This document shows, piece by piece, positions 17,813 to 27,418 of a stretch of DNA of 64,000 bases (the first letter of the stretch is position 1; the number at the start of each line of letters is the position of its first letter). Position numbers and translations under genes: made by a program. This DNA is from Paenibacillus spongiae (GTDB taxonomy: Bacteria > Bacillota > Bacilli > Paenibacillales > Paenibacillaceae), in contig NZ_CP091430.1 of assembly GCF_024734895.1 (NCBI RefSeq), forward strand, positions 354,501-418,500, given 5' to 3'. Below the pieces are notes generated by a model, which did not search any database, was not told where the DNA came from, and was given only the letters and a program-made list of their open reading frames with translations.

Positions 17813-18733
17813 GTGAACCGAGGCAACGGCAATCGTACCCTCATGAACGCAAAACGGCACTGGGAACTGTATCTCCTGGTTCTGCTCCCGGTCCTTTATT
17901 TGATTGTTTTCAAATACGTTCCGATGGTAGGCGTCCAAATCGCATTCAAAGACTTTAACGTCATTAAAGGGATCTGGGGCAGCCCCTGGGTCGGATTCAA
18001 GCATTTCGAGAACTTCTTTCATTCGCCGAATTTCTGGCTGCTCATCAAGAACACGATCGGCATCAGCCTGTACTCCCTGATCGCGGGCTTCCCCGTCCCG
18101 ATTCTGCTCGCCCTGGCTCTCAACGAAGTGCGGACAGGCTTCTTCAAACGGTCGGTTCAAATGATCACGTACGCGCCCCACTTTATTTCAACCGTCGTCA
18201 TGGTATCGATCATCGTTCTGATCCTGACGCCGCACGTCGGCATCGTGGACCGGCTGTTCACGTTTCTCGGCTTGCCGACGACCAACTTTCTCGGGGTGCC
18301 GGAATATTTCAAATCCATCTACGTCTGGTCCGGCGTCTGGCAGGAGCTCGGTTACGCCTCCATCATCTACATCGCCGCGCTGGCCGGCGTCGATCCTTCG
18401 CTCTACGAAGCGGCTCGCATGGACGGCGCGTCGCGGTTGAAGAAGATCATCCATATCGACCTTCCGGCGCTTGTTCCGATCACCATCATCATGCTCATCC
18501 TCAGCCTGGGCAGCGTGATGGGCGTCGGCTTCGAGAAAATCTATCTCATGCAAAATCCGCTCAACGCCAGCTCGTCGGAGGTCATCTCGACGTACGTGTA
18601 CAAGGTCGGCTTGGTCGGCGCGAACTTCAGCTTCTCCGCCGCCGTCGGTTTGTTCAACTCGATGATTAACCTCGTGCTGCTGCTGAGCGTCAACTTCATC
18701 GCCCGCAGAGTTTCGCAGACGAGTCTATGGTAG
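17813..18733 (+). CDS. LplB-like carbohydrate ABC transporter permease
   Basis: A permease of 306 residues from GTG 17813, which has AAGGAGAG six bases before it; the ATG at 17807 touches the ribosome site. Six helices are predicted. The first contains LLVLLPVLYLIVFKYVPMVG, followed by the LplB-type signature VQIAFKDFNVIKGI. The EAA loop is YEAARMDGASRLKKIIHIDLP. This subfamily (LplB/YteP) serves binding proteins for larger or uronic-acid/N-glycan-type oligosaccharides. It forms the channel with the next permease, 15 bases downstream. Confidence 0.93.
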   Translation: MNRGNGNRTLMNAKRHWELYLLVLLPVLYLIVFKYVPMVGVQIAFKDFNVIKGIWGSPWVGFKHFENFFHSPNFWLLIKNTIGISLYSLIAGFPVPILLALALNEVRTGFFKRSVQMITYAPHFISTVVMVSIIVLILTPHVGIVDRLFTFLGLPTTNFLGVPEYFKSIYVWSGVWQELGYASIIYIAALAGVDPSLYEAARMDGASRLKKIIHIDLPALVPITIIMLILSLGSVMGVGFEKIYLMQNPLNASSSEVISTYVYKVGLVGANFSFSAAVGLFNSMINLVLLLSVNFIARRVSQTSLW

Positions 18734-18748
18734 GGAAGGGGGCAGACC

Positions 18749-19648
18749 ATGTTTAGCAAAAACAAAATCAAAGAGCCGCTCGGCGACCGCATGCTGCTCA
18801 TCGTGATCTACATCGCGCTCACGGCCGTAATGCTGGTTGTCCTGTACCCGCTGCTCTACATTTTCAGTTCGTCGCTCAGCTCGCCCAGCGCCATCGTATC
18901 GGGCAAAGTATGGCTGTTCCCGGTCGATTTCTCGATCAAGGCGTATGCATCGATCTTCCGCAGCACGCAGCTGATGATGGGCTACTACAACACGATCATT
19001 TATACCGTGGTCGGAACGCTCATCAATGTGGTATTCACGGTACTGCTGGCGTTTCCGCTCGCGCAGCGGACGTTCCCGGCCCGCAAGATCATCATGATCT
19101 TCATGATGATCACCCTGTTCTTCGACGGCGGACTCATTCCGACTTACCTGCTGGTCAAGAATCTGCATATGCTCGATACCCGGTGGGCGCTCTGGCTTCC
19201 CGGCGCGCTATCGATCTTCCAGGTCATCGTGGCCCGGACGTTCTTCCAAACCTCGATTCCGGAGGAGCTCGCGGAAGCGGCCCGCATGGACGGCTGCCGG
19301 GATTCGCGCTTCCTGGTGAGCATCGTGCTGCCGTTATCGAAGCCGATTCTCGCCGTCATGACGCTCATGTACGCGGTCGGCCATTGGAACGCCTACTTCG
19401 ATGCGCTGATCTATCTGCGGTCGGAGAACCTGTTCCCCCTGCAGTACGTGCTCCGCAACGTGCTTCTGCTGAATGCGGCCGATCCGGAAATGCTGGCCAA
19501 TACGGCGCAGAAGCTTCGCGACCAAGGCTTCGAGCAAGCGCTCAAATACGCGCTCATCGTCGTCGCTTGTATTCCGGTACTGATCATGTATCCGTTCGTG
19601 CAGAAGCACTTCGTCAAGGGCGTTATGATCGGTTCGCTGAAAGGCTGA
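18749..19648 (+). CDS. LplC/YtcP-like carbohydrate ABC transporter permease
   Basis: A 299-residue, six-helix permease. N-terminal MLLIVIYIALTAVMLVVLYP is the first helix. The EAA loop is ELAEAARMDGCRDSRFLVSI, and the C-terminus has YPFVQKHFVKGVMIGSLKG, typical for the family. GGGAAGGGGGCAGACC precedes the ATG. It is the second subunit of the importer; no ATPase gene follows. Confidence 0.94.
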   Translation: MFSKNKIKEPLGDRMLLIVIYIALTAVMLVVLYPLLYIFSSSLSSPSAIVSGKVWLFPVDFSIKAYASIFRSTQLMMGYYNTIIYTVVGTLINVVFTVLLAFPLAQRTFPARKIIMIFMMITLFFDGGLIPTYLLVKNLHMLDTRWALWLPGALSIFQVIVARTFFQTSIPEELAEAARMDGCRDSRFLVSIVLPLSKPILAVMTLMYAVGHWNAYFDALIYLRSENLFPLQYVLRNVLLLNAADPEMLANTAQKLRDQGFEQALKYALIVVACIPVLIMYPFVQKHFVKGVMIGSLKG

Positions 19649-19752
19649 CAAGCAAACGGTGAAATTACGGTTGGAGGTGATTTCCAGCGATTAATGAACG
19701 ACCGAACTTTTCGGATTTGCTACAATGGAGTCAATTAAAAGGAGGAGTCAGT

Positions 19753-21402
19753 TTGAAAAAGTCATTATGGCTTACGCTCGTCATCGCATTGGTCGCGAGC
19801 ATGGTGCTTTCCGCATGCGGAAACAACGGCAACCAGGCGGCCGGCAATGGAACCGATAAAGAGACAACGGGCGGCGGGCAGTCGTCCGAGCCGGTTAAAG
19901 TGACGTTCTTCGCGCCGCAAGGCAAGGCGCCTTTGGAGGACAACTACTATACGAAGCTGGTCGAAGAGAAATTCAACGTCAAGATCAAGTGGGACCTCGC
20001 CCCGTCGGACGCGCTGAAGGACCGCCGGCAGCTGCTTCTGGCCAGCGGCGACTATCCTGAAGTGTTCCTGGAGGGCAAATTCACGAACACGGACCTGCTC
20101 ACCTACGGCAAGCAAGGCGTCTTTATTCCGCTTAACGATTTGATTGACAAGCACGCCCCGAACATTAAGGCGATGATGGAGAAAAAGCCGTATTTCAAAG
20201 ACGCCATTACCGCGCCGGACGGCAACATTTACGCGCTTCCGCGCTTGAACGAGTGCTATCATTGCACCTTCTCGCAGAAATTCTGGATCAACAAGGAATG
20301 GCTGGACAAGCTCGGCCTGAAGGTTCCGACGACGACGGACGAGCTGTACACCGTATTGAAGGCGTTCAAAGAGAAGGATCCGAACGGGAACGGCAAAGCC
20401 GACGAAATTCCGCTCACGGGCGCGCCGAATAAATCCGTCTGGAACGGCAACATCGACGCGTTCCTGATGAACGCCTTTGTTTATAACGACAACGACAAGT
20501 ATCTGATGCTGAAGGACGGCAAAGTGGAATTCGCGGCCAACAAGCCGGAGTGGAAAGAAGGCCTCGCCTACATGGCCAAGCTGTACAAGGAAGGCTTGAT
20601 CGACCAGGCGTCGTTCACCCAGAACGATCAGGCGGTCGGACAGCTCGGCAACCGCGAAGGCGACGAAATCGTAGGCTCCATCACGACGGCCCTGGTCAGC
20701 TACCTGGTCGACACGTACGATAAGGAGAAAACCCGGCACCGCCATTGGGTGATCGTGCCCCCGCTCAAAGGGCCTAGCGGCGTTCAGCTCGCGGGCGCGA
20801 CGCAAGGGATCAGCGAATTCGCGATGGCGATCACGAACAAAGCGTCCGAGGAACAACAAATCGCCGCGATCAAAATCGCCGACTATGCGTTCGGCGAGGA
20901 AGGCGCGGTGCTCAGCGAATTCGGCATCGAGGGAAGTGGTTGGAAGAAGGCGGGCGCGGAAGACAAGAACATCGACGGCCAGCCTGCGAAGTACACCTAC
21001 TATAACCTTCCGGAGCGGGATCCGAATGCGATCGTGAACGAAAGCTGGTCGCTGATGGGGCCGAAGGACTTGTCCAAGGAGTTCCGTGATCTGTTCGCGG
21101 CCGGACAGGATCCGCTCGCCGCGGAAGGCTACGATACGCGCCTGGCGCAGGCGACGAACGAGTACGCGCCGTACAGTCCGAAAGAAATTTACCCGACGGG
21201 CGTGTTCATCCGTCCGGAAGATACCGACGCGGCTTCCCAGTTGACGACGTCGATCAAGGATTACGTCATGACGAACATGGCCCAATTCATCATCGGCAAC
21301 AAGGACATCGAGAAAGATTGGGACGCATACGTAAAAGGTTTCGACGGCTTGAATCTGACGAAGTACGTCGAGGTTTACCAGAACGCGATTCAAAAACAAT
21401 AA
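19753..21402 (+). CDS. LplA-like extracellular binding lipoprotein
   Basis: Starts at TTG 19753, set by AAAAGGAGGAGTCAGT; upstream in-frame codons lack a ribosome site. The 549-residue product has a lipoprotein signal ending in MVLSAC (Cys near residue 21) and a Gly/Asn/Thr-rich linker. A large family-1-like sugar-binding fold follows, typical of Paenibacillus LplA proteins of 500-560 residues (LASGDYPEVFLEG, DLIDKHAPNIKAMM, KNIDGQPAKYTYYNLPERDP). It captures the oligosaccharide for the two permeases just upstream. The gene follows them after about 100 bases. Confidence 0.93.
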   Translation: MKKSLWLTLVIALVASMVLSACGNNGNQAAGNGTDKETTGGGQSSEPVKVTFFAPQGKAPLEDNYYTKLVEEKFNVKIKWDLAPSDALKDRRQLLLASGDYPEVFLEGKFTNTDLLTYGKQGVFIPLNDLIDKHAPNIKAMMEKKPYFKDAITAPDGNIYALPRLNECYHCTFSQKFWINKEWLDKLGLKVPTTTDELYTVLKAFKEKDPNGNGKADEIPLTGAPNKSVWNGNIDAFLMNAFVYNDNDKYLMLKDGKVEFAANKPEWKEGLAYMAKLYKEGLIDQASFTQNDQAVGQLGNREGDEIVGSITTALVSYLVDTYDKEKTRHRHWVIVPPLKGPSGVQLAGATQGISEFAMAITNKASEEQQIAAIKIADYAFGEEGAVLSEFGIEGSGWKKAGAEDKNIDGQPAKYTYYNLPERDPNAIVNESWSLMGPKDLSKEFRDLFAAGQDPLAAEGYDTRLAQATNEYAPYSPKEIYPTGVFIRPEDTDAASQLTTSIKDYVMTNMAQFIIGNKDIEKDWDAYVKGFDGLNLTKYVEVYQNAIQKQ

Positions 21403-21488
21403 TCGGACGACCTTGCAGGAAGGAAGCGGTCCCCTGGGACTGCTTTCTTCCGTTTGCATAGGAAGACGAAAGCAGGAGCGTGACACGA

Positions 21489-23795
21489 ATGACTTACCGC
21501 GACCCGTCGCTGCCCGCGGCGGAACGGGCCGAGCATCTGCTCGCGTTGATGACGACCGAAGAGAAAATCGGCCAATTGATCCAGCCGTTCGGTTGGAAGA
21601 CGTACCGCAAGGAGAACGGCGCCATTGCGCTGGAAGAAGGATTCCGGCGGCAGGTGGAGAACGGGGGCGTCGGCTCCCTTTACGGCGTGCTGCGCGCCGA
21701 CCCGTGGACGGAGGTCACGCTTGCGAACGGCCTGTCCCCCGAAGAAGGGGCGCGGGCGATCAACGAGATCCAGCGCTACGCCATTGAACGTTCGCGGCTC
21801 GGCATCCCGATCCTGTTCGGCGAGGAATGCTCGCACGGGCATATGGCAATCGGCGCGACCGTGTTTCCGGTTCCGCTGCTCGTCGGAAGCACGTGGAACG
21901 CGGAGCTGTTCGGGCGGATGTCCCGCGCGATCGCCGCGGAGACCCGCAGCCAGGGGGGAGCGGCGACCTATTCGCCGGTGCTCGACGTCGTCCGCGATCC
22001 CCGCTGGGGACGGACGGAGGAGTGCTTCGGCGAAGATCCGTTCCTGATCGGCGAATTCGCGGTCGCCGCCGTGGAAGGGCTGCAGGGGGAAAGCATCGAC
22101 GGGGAGAATGCCGTCATTGCGACGCTGAAGCACTTCGCCGCTTACGGCAGCTCCGAAGGGGGGCGGAACGCGGGTCCCGTCCATATGGGGCTCCGCGAGC
22201 TGCACGAGAACGACCTGCTTCCGTTCCGCAAGGCGGTTCAGGCCGGCGCCGTGTCCGTCATGACGGCCTACAACGAAATCGATGGCGTTCCCTGCACGTC
22301 GAGCGACTACTTGCTGCGGCGGCTGCTCCGCGAGGAATGGGGCTTCGACGGGTTCGTGATCACGGACTGCGGCGCCATCAATATGCTCGCTTACGGCCAC
22401 GACGTGGCGAAGGACGGCGAAGAAGCGGCCGTCATGTCGCTCCGGGCGGGCGTCGATATGGAGATGTCGGGCGAGATGTTCGCCAAATATTTGCCGGCCG
22501 CGCTGGCCGCCGGCGCTATCGCGGAAGCGGAGCTGGACGAGGCTGTCCGGCGCATTCTGACCGTCAAGTTCAGGCTCGGCCTGTTCGAGCGGCCTTACGT
22601 CGATCCGCAGCGGGCGGCGGAAATTATCGGCTGCGAGGAGCATGTCGAGCTCGCCCGGGAAGTTGCGAGCGAAGGGATCGTGCTGCTGAAGAACGAGGGG
22701 GCCACCCTGCCTCTGAGCAAAGAAACGCGGACAGTCGCCGTCATCGGACCGAACGCGAACCACATGTACAACCAGCTCGGCGACTACACGTCCCCGCAGC
22801 ATCGCGAGCAGGTCGTCACGCTCCTGAATGGCATCCGCGGCAAGTTGGGCGGGGAGGCTTCCGCGGACCGGGTGCTGTACGCGCCGGGCTGCCGGATCAA
22901 AGGAGATTCCCGGGAAGGATTCGGGCTTGCGCTTGAATACGCCGAGCAAGCGGACGTCGTCGTGCTGGCGCTCGGCGGGTCGAGCGCGCGCGACTTCGGC
23001 GAGGGGACGATCGATCTGCGCACGGGCGCTTCCGTCGTCAGCGGGCATTCGTGGAGCGACATGGAATGCGGCGAAGGAATCGACCGCACGGACCTTCATC
23101 TGCTCGGCGTCCAATTGGAGCTGGCGCAGGAAATTCATAAGCTGGGCAAGACGATGGTCGTCGTGTACATCAACGGTCGTCCGATCGTGGAGCCGTGGAT
23201 CGACGAGCACGCCCATGCGATCGTGGAAGCCTGGTACCCGGGGCAGGAAGGCGGCGGGGCGCTGGCGGACATTCTGTTCGGCGATATGAATCCTTCCGGA
23301 CGACTGACCGTCTCGGTGCCGAAGCATGTCGGCCAGCTCCCGGTTTATTATAACGGCAAGCGAAGCCGCGGGAAGCGGTACTTGGAGACCGACAGCAAGC
23401 CGCAGTATCCGTTCGGCTTCGGATTAAGCTATACGTCGTTCGAATACGGCGGGCTGACCGTATCTCCGGATCGGATCGCGCCGGACGGGGAAGCCGTCGT
23501 CTCGGTCGACGTCACCAATACGGGCGCCGTTGCCGGCGCGGAAGTGGTACAGCTTTACGTATCCGACCGGGTCAGCTCCGTTACCCGGCCGGAGAAGGAG
23601 CTGAAGGGATTCCGCAAGATCGCGCTCGAGCCGGGCGAGAGGCGCACGGTCACGTTCACGATCGGAGCGGAGCAGCTGCAGCTGATCGACCGCGAACTGC
23701 GGCCGGTCGTCGAAGAAGGCGAGTTCCGCATCCTGGTGGGACGCCATTCCGAGGACACCGCCTGGGTGCCTCTATTTGTCGGGAACGAGGTGTGA
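21489..23795 (+). CDS. GH3 beta-glycosidase (beta-glucosidase/xylosidase type)
   Basis: From ATG 21489 (AGGAG ten bases upstream) the product has 768 residues and no signal peptide. The N-terminal GH3 barrel has KIGQLIQPF, GIPILFGEECSHGH, TYSPVLDVVRDPRWGRTEE, ATLKHFAAYG and the predicted nucleophile Asp293 in GFVITDCGAI. The second alpha/beta domain starts near 400 (ASEGIVLLKNEGATLPLS, VAVIGPNA, YPGQEGGGALADILFG). A C-terminal Fn3-like domain (VSVDVTNTGAVAGAEVVQLY) ends the protein. It should remove terminal beta-linked glucose, xylose or a related sugar inside the cell; sequence alone does not decide which. It lies in the same operon as the importer and GH38. Confidence 0.94.
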   Translation: MTYRDPSLPAAERAEHLLALMTTEEKIGQLIQPFGWKTYRKENGAIALEEGFRRQVENGGVGSLYGVLRADPWTEVTLANGLSPEEGARAINEIQRYAIERSRLGIPILFGEECSHGHMAIGATVFPVPLLVGSTWNAELFGRMSRAIAAETRSQGGAATYSPVLDVVRDPRWGRTEECFGEDPFLIGEFAVAAVEGLQGESIDGENAVIATLKHFAAYGSSEGGRNAGPVHMGLRELHENDLLPFRKAVQAGAVSVMTAYNEIDGVPCTSSDYLLRRLLREEWGFDGFVITDCGAINMLAYGHDVAKDGEEAAVMSLRAGVDMEMSGEMFAKYLPAALAAGAIAEAELDEAVRRILTVKFRLGLFERPYVDPQRAAEIIGCEEHVELAREVASEGIVLLKNEGATLPLSKETRTVAVIGPNANHMYNQLGDYTSPQHREQVVTLLNGIRGKLGGEASADRVLYAPGCRIKGDSREGFGLALEYAEQADVVVLALGGSSARDFGEGTIDLRTGASVVSGHSWSDMECGEGIDRTDLHLLGVQLELAQEIHKLGKTMVVVYINGRPIVEPWIDEHAHAIVEAWYPGQEGGGALADILFGDMNPSGRLTVSVPKHVGQLPVYYNGKRSRGKRYLETDSKPQYPFGFGLSYTSFEYGGLTVSPDRIAPDGEAVVSVDVTNTGAVAGAEVVQLYVSDRVSSVTRPEKELKGFRKIALEPGERRTVTFTIGAEQLQLIDRELRPVVEEGEFRILVGRHSEDTAWVPLFVGNEV

Positions 23796-23799
23796 GAAG

Positions 23800-26700
23800 A
23801 TGGTTCGAATCATTCGCTTCATCAAACATTTATCGCATAAACAATGGCTCTCCGAGCTGCCGATCGGCGACTTTGCGATGCGCAAGGCGCGGTACGTGCT
23901 CCCCGGCGAGTACCAATACGAGACGGCTCGGGGAGAACGGGCGCCGAGCGAGGCGGGAGAGACGATTCAGCTGGACGCCAGGCACGGCGTCACTTATTTC
24001 CTGACCAAGCGGATCGACATTCCGCGGGAATGGGCGGGGTCCGGCGTCGGGTTGATCACGGAAGGCGGAGGCGAGGGGCTGCTGCGGGTGAACGGGGCGT
24101 CCTATCACGGCATCGACAATAACCATTCGTTCGTGCCGCTCGACCCGCTCAGGACCGGATTCGAGCCGCTGCTCGAGATCGAGCTCTACGACCCGATTCC
24201 CGAGCCGGTCGATCCCCTGAATAACCAGTCGACGATCCAACCGCCTATACGGAACCTGCGGATCAGGCTCGTCCGCGTCAACGGGCCGCTCCAGAGCTTG
24301 CTCTACAGCGTGGCGGCCGTGCACGAAGCGATGCTGCCGCTGCCCGAACACGACGTCAGGCGGTCCCGGATGAGCGCCGTCCTGCTCGAAACGATGGACG
24401 AGGTGGAGCGGAATCCGGAGACCCGGCTGAACGACGAGGAGTGGCTCGGTTCGCTGGAGACGAAGCTGGCTGACAGGGTCAAAGCGTTCATGCCGGCTGA
24501 CCCTCGCGCGAACGGCTTGATGCACATGGTCGGCCAGTCGCATATCGACGTGGCGTGGCTGTGGCCCGTGCGGGAGACCGTCCGCAAGGTGAGCCGCACG
24601 TTCTCGACGACCCTAACCCTGATGGAGGAATACCCGGATTTCGTCTATTCCCAGAGCCAGCCGCTCTTATATGCCTTCGCGAAGGAACACGATCCGGACT
24701 TGTACGCGAAGATCAAAGTACGCGTCGCGGAAGGGCGCTGGGAGCTAGTCGGGGGCATGTGGGTGGAGCCGGACCTCAACATTCCGAGCGGCGAGTCCCT
24801 CGTGCGCCAAATCCTGTACGGGCAGCGCTTCTACCGCGAGGAGTTCGGAATGACTTCGCGGATCGAGTGGCTGCCGGATACGTTCGGCTACTGCGCTTCG
24901 CTTCCGCAGCTGCTCAAGCTGGCCGGCGTCGACTATTTCATGACGACGAAGCTGAACTGGAACGACACGAACCGTTTCCCGTACGATTTGTTCCGCTGGG
25001 TGGGGATCGACGGCACCTCCGTCGTTTCTTATCTTAACCACGGCCTGAACGAGCATACGAAGCCGCGCGACATCCGGGAGCATTGGGAGTCGTTCCGGCA
25101 GAAGGACAAGCTGGACGAGCAGATGCTGCTGTACGGGCATGGCGACGGAGGCGGAGGGGTAACCCGCGAGATGATCGAGTTCATCCGCCGGTCGCCGCTC
25201 ATGCCGGATCTGCCGGCCGGCCGGTTCAGCACGGCTGCCGCGTTCTTCGCGGAAGCCGGGAAGGTCGCGGACACGCTGCCGCAGTGGCGCGGCGACTTGT
25301 ATTTGGAGCTGCATCGGGGGACATACACCACGCACGCGCGCAATAAGCGCAGCAACCGGAAAGCGGAGGTCTTGTACCGGGAGGCCGAAGTATGGGAACG
25401 TCTGGCTTCCGGCACGGACGGACGCAACGCCTCTGGCCGCCAAGGCCGGGAGGCGCTCCTCGCAGGGTGGAAACTGATGCTGCTCAATCAGTTCCATGAC
25501 ATCATTCCGGGGACGGCGATTCCCGAGACGTACGAAACGTCCGCAAGCGAATATGAGCAAGTGTTTCGCCTTGGGGAGACGAGCCTGGGGCAGTCGCTTC
25601 AGGCGCTCGCCGCCCGGATCGCTACCGGCGGGACCCGCGCTCCCGGCGAAGGAACGCCTTACCTCGTATTCAACAGTCTCGGCTGGGAGCGGGACGAGAC
25701 GGTTGCGATCGAATGGGACGAGGAGCTTGCCGGGGCGGAGGCTTACGATGACCGGGGAGAGCGCCTGCCATGCGATATCCGCCGCGATGAGAGGGGCCGG
25801 GGCCGGCATCTGATGATGGTTACGGTTCCGTCGATACCCGCTTTCGGCTACACGACGATATGGATCATGCCTGCCGCCGAATCGGTCCCTGCGCCCGCCG
25901 TTCGAATCATCCCGCCCGATGCATCCTTCGAGTGGGAGACCAAGCGTTACCGGCTGGAATTCAATCCGGAGGGAGAGATCGTGCGCTGGCTGGACAAGGC
26001 GGCCGGTCGCGAGCTGCTGCCGGCCGGGGCCAAGGCCAATGAACTGCAGCTTTTCCATGACAAGCCGCTTTCCTGGGACGCCTGGGACATCGATCCCCGG
26101 TTCGCCGAACAGCGGGCCGGCTCGATTCGGCCGGTGAAGAAAGAGATCGTCGCTTCCGGGAAGACCGCAGACGTGCTCCGGTTCCAATGGCGATTGAACG
26201 ACTCTCTGATCAGCCAGGACATCGTTTTGCATCATGATCAGGCCCGCGTCGATTTCAACACCCGCGTGCAGTGGAACGAGTCGCATAAGCTGCTGAAGGT
26301 TGCCTTCCCCGTCGATATCGTATCCGATAAAGCGACCTACGAGATCCCGTTCGGCGCCCTGGAGCGGCCGGCCCATTCGAACACGAGTTGGGAGCAGGCG
26401 CAATACGAGGTGTGCGGCCACCGGTGGGCGGACGTCTCCGAAGGCGGCTACGGGATCAGCCTGCTGAACGATTGCAAATACGGCTACGATATCAAGGACG
26501 GCGTCATGCGCCTGTCGCTCTTGCGCGCGCCGAAATGGCCGGATCATACGGCTGATCAGGGCGAGCACGCTTTCACGTACGCGGTCTATCCGCACGAGGG
26601 GGGATGGCGCGAAGCGCACGTCGTCCGCCGCGCGGCCGAATTGAATCATCCCGCGACGGTCATCCGGGTCGATGAGGCGGCGGCCGCGGGAGACGCCCGC

Positions 26701-26982
26701 GGAGAGCTTCTGCCGCCCGTACGTTCCTTGCTGCGGCTGGATAGCCGCCACGTCGTTCTCGATACGGTCAAAGCGCCGGAGTCCGGCGAAGCCGGCACGA
26801 TTCTCCGCTTCTACGAATCGTCCGGAGGCCGGGAATCGGTGTGCTTCCGCTTGCCGGAAGGCACCGCGAAGGCGTATGCGGTCAACCTGCTCGAGGACGA
26901 GCTGGAGCCGCTGGACGTGAACGACGGATTCATTCGCCTGGATTTCAGGCCTTTCGAGATCAAGTCCGTGAAATGCCTGTAA
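23800..26982 (+). CDS. Alpha-mannosidase, GH38
   Basis: Starts at ATG 23800, four bases after the GH3 stop (GAGGTGTGAGAAG upstream). The 1060-residue product is cytoplasmic. An N-terminal accessory domain of about 240 residues precedes the GH38 catalytic domain, with MVGQSHIDVAWLWPVRETVR (zinc ligands His and Asp in HID) and GRWELVGGMWVEPD. Predicted nucleophile Asp360 is in IEWLPDTFGYCASLPQ, and RGTYTTHARNKRSNRKAE and LLNQFHDIIPGTAIPE follow. The C-terminal beta domains (DKPLSWDAWDID, YEIPFGALERP) complete the family layout. It removes alpha-linked mannose. Together with GH29 it points to fucosylated, mannose-containing glycans such as N-glycans as the locus target; this is inference. Confidence 0.95.
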   Translation: MVRIIRFIKHLSHKQWLSELPIGDFAMRKARYVLPGEYQYETARGERAPSEAGETIQLDARHGVTYFLTKRIDIPREWAGSGVGLITEGGGEGLLRVNGASYHGIDNNHSFVPLDPLRTGFEPLLEIELYDPIPEPVDPLNNQSTIQPPIRNLRIRLVRVNGPLQSLLYSVAAVHEAMLPLPEHDVRRSRMSAVLLETMDEVERNPETRLNDEEWLGSLETKLADRVKAFMPADPRANGLMHMVGQSHIDVAWLWPVRETVRKVSRTFSTTLTLMEEYPDFVYSQSQPLLYAFAKEHDPDLYAKIKVRVAEGRWELVGGMWVEPDLNIPSGESLVRQILYGQRFYREEFGMTSRIEWLPDTFGYCASLPQLLKLAGVDYFMTTKLNWNDTNRFPYDLFRWVGIDGTSVVSYLNHGLNEHTKPRDIREHWESFRQKDKLDEQMLLYGHGDGGGGVTREMIEFIRRSPLMPDLPAGRFSTAAAFFAEAGKVADTLPQWRGDLYLELHRGTYTTHARNKRSNRKAEVLYREAEVWERLASGTDGRNASGRQGREALLAGWKLMLLNQFHDIIPGTAIPETYETSASEYEQVFRLGETSLGQSLQALAARIATGGTRAPGEGTPYLVFNSLGWERDETVAIEWDEELAGAEAYDDRGERLPCDIRRDERGRGRHLMMVTVPSIPAFGYTTIWIMPAAESVPAPAVRIIPPDASFEWETKRYRLEFNPEGEIVRWLDKAAGRELLPAGAKANELQLFHDKPLSWDAWDIDPRFAEQRAGSIRPVKKEIVASGKTADVLRFQWRLNDSLISQDIVLHHDQARVDFNTRVQWNESHKLLKVAFPVDIVSDKATYEIPFGALERPAHSNTSWEQAQYEVCGHRWADVSEGGYGISLLNDCKYGYDIKDGVMRLSLLRAPKWPDHTADQGEHAFTYAVYPHEGGWREAHVVRRAAELNHPATVIRVDEAAAAGDARGELLPPVRSLLRLDSRHVVLDTVKAPESGEAGTILRFYESSGGRESVCFRLPEGTAKAYAVNLLEDELEPLDVNDGFIRLDFRPFEIKSVKCL

Positions 26983-26995
26983 TCGCCGGAACGAC

Positions 26996-27030
26996 AAGCG
27001 GAGCCGCCTTCGAAAAGGCAGCTCCGCTTT
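26996..27030 (+). terminator. Intrinsic terminator after the GH38 gene
   Basis: AAGCGGAGC...GCC TTCG...GGC...GCTCCGCTT forms an extended stem with a TTCG-containing loop; the T tract is weak (TTTGTTGG). Confidence 0.65.
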
Positions 27031-27263
27031 GTTGGCCCAGGCCGTTTCATCTTCAGCCCGGTACATGACCTTCGCGATCGGTCCGCAAGAGGAGTGCTGC
27101 TCCATACGGCCAGTCCGCGCGAGATCGCGCCCGACCGAGAATGAATTCCCAAAGGCCGGATTTCTTTCGTTGATGAATTGTTATGTGCTGCTCTATACAG
27201 TATATTTTCGGCCGTCTTGCGAAGGCGCTTGCTGTGGAACGCTTATTAATAGGTAAACTTAGG

Positions 27264-27296
27264 AAAAACCCGCTCATTGAGCGGGTTTTTGCTTTT
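27264..27296 (+). terminator. Strong intrinsic terminator upstream of hpd
   Basis: AAAAACCCGCTCA pairs with TGAGCGGGTTTTT over 13 bp with a minimal loop, then GCTTTTTT. It isolates the tyrosine operon from read-through. Confidence 0.85.
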
Positions 27297-27418
27297 TTAA
27301 TGACTCCAAATGCAGCCCAAAGCGAAAAAAGAGTCGATTCATGCATGCGATGCCGGACGCTTTTGCCGGATTGTCTGAATAGAATATACGAGGAATTCCA
27401 TTCCAAGGGGGCTGCAGC

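Larger units (their letters stand above)
26983..27418. other. Intergenic region before the tyrosine catabolic operon
   Basis: It holds two intrinsic terminators (26996-27030 and 27264-27296) and, 35-60 bases before hpd, a possible promoter: TTGCCG at 27363-27368, 16 bases, TATACG at 27385-27390. No ORF with a ribosome site was seen in it. Confidence 0.45.

Noticed and set aside
21390-23327. A 645-codon minus-strand frame opposite the GH3 gene, and a 573-codon one opposite the LplA-like gene (19765-21486)
   Set aside because: Both are low-stop shadows of high-GC coding DNA; neither shows domain signatures or translation signals.
24745-27105. A 786-codon open frame on the minus strand opposite the GH38 gene
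   Set aside because: It is the mirror frame of a GC-rich gene: no ribosome site, Arg/Pro/Gln-rich composition and no motif, while the plus strand has a complete GH38 enzyme.
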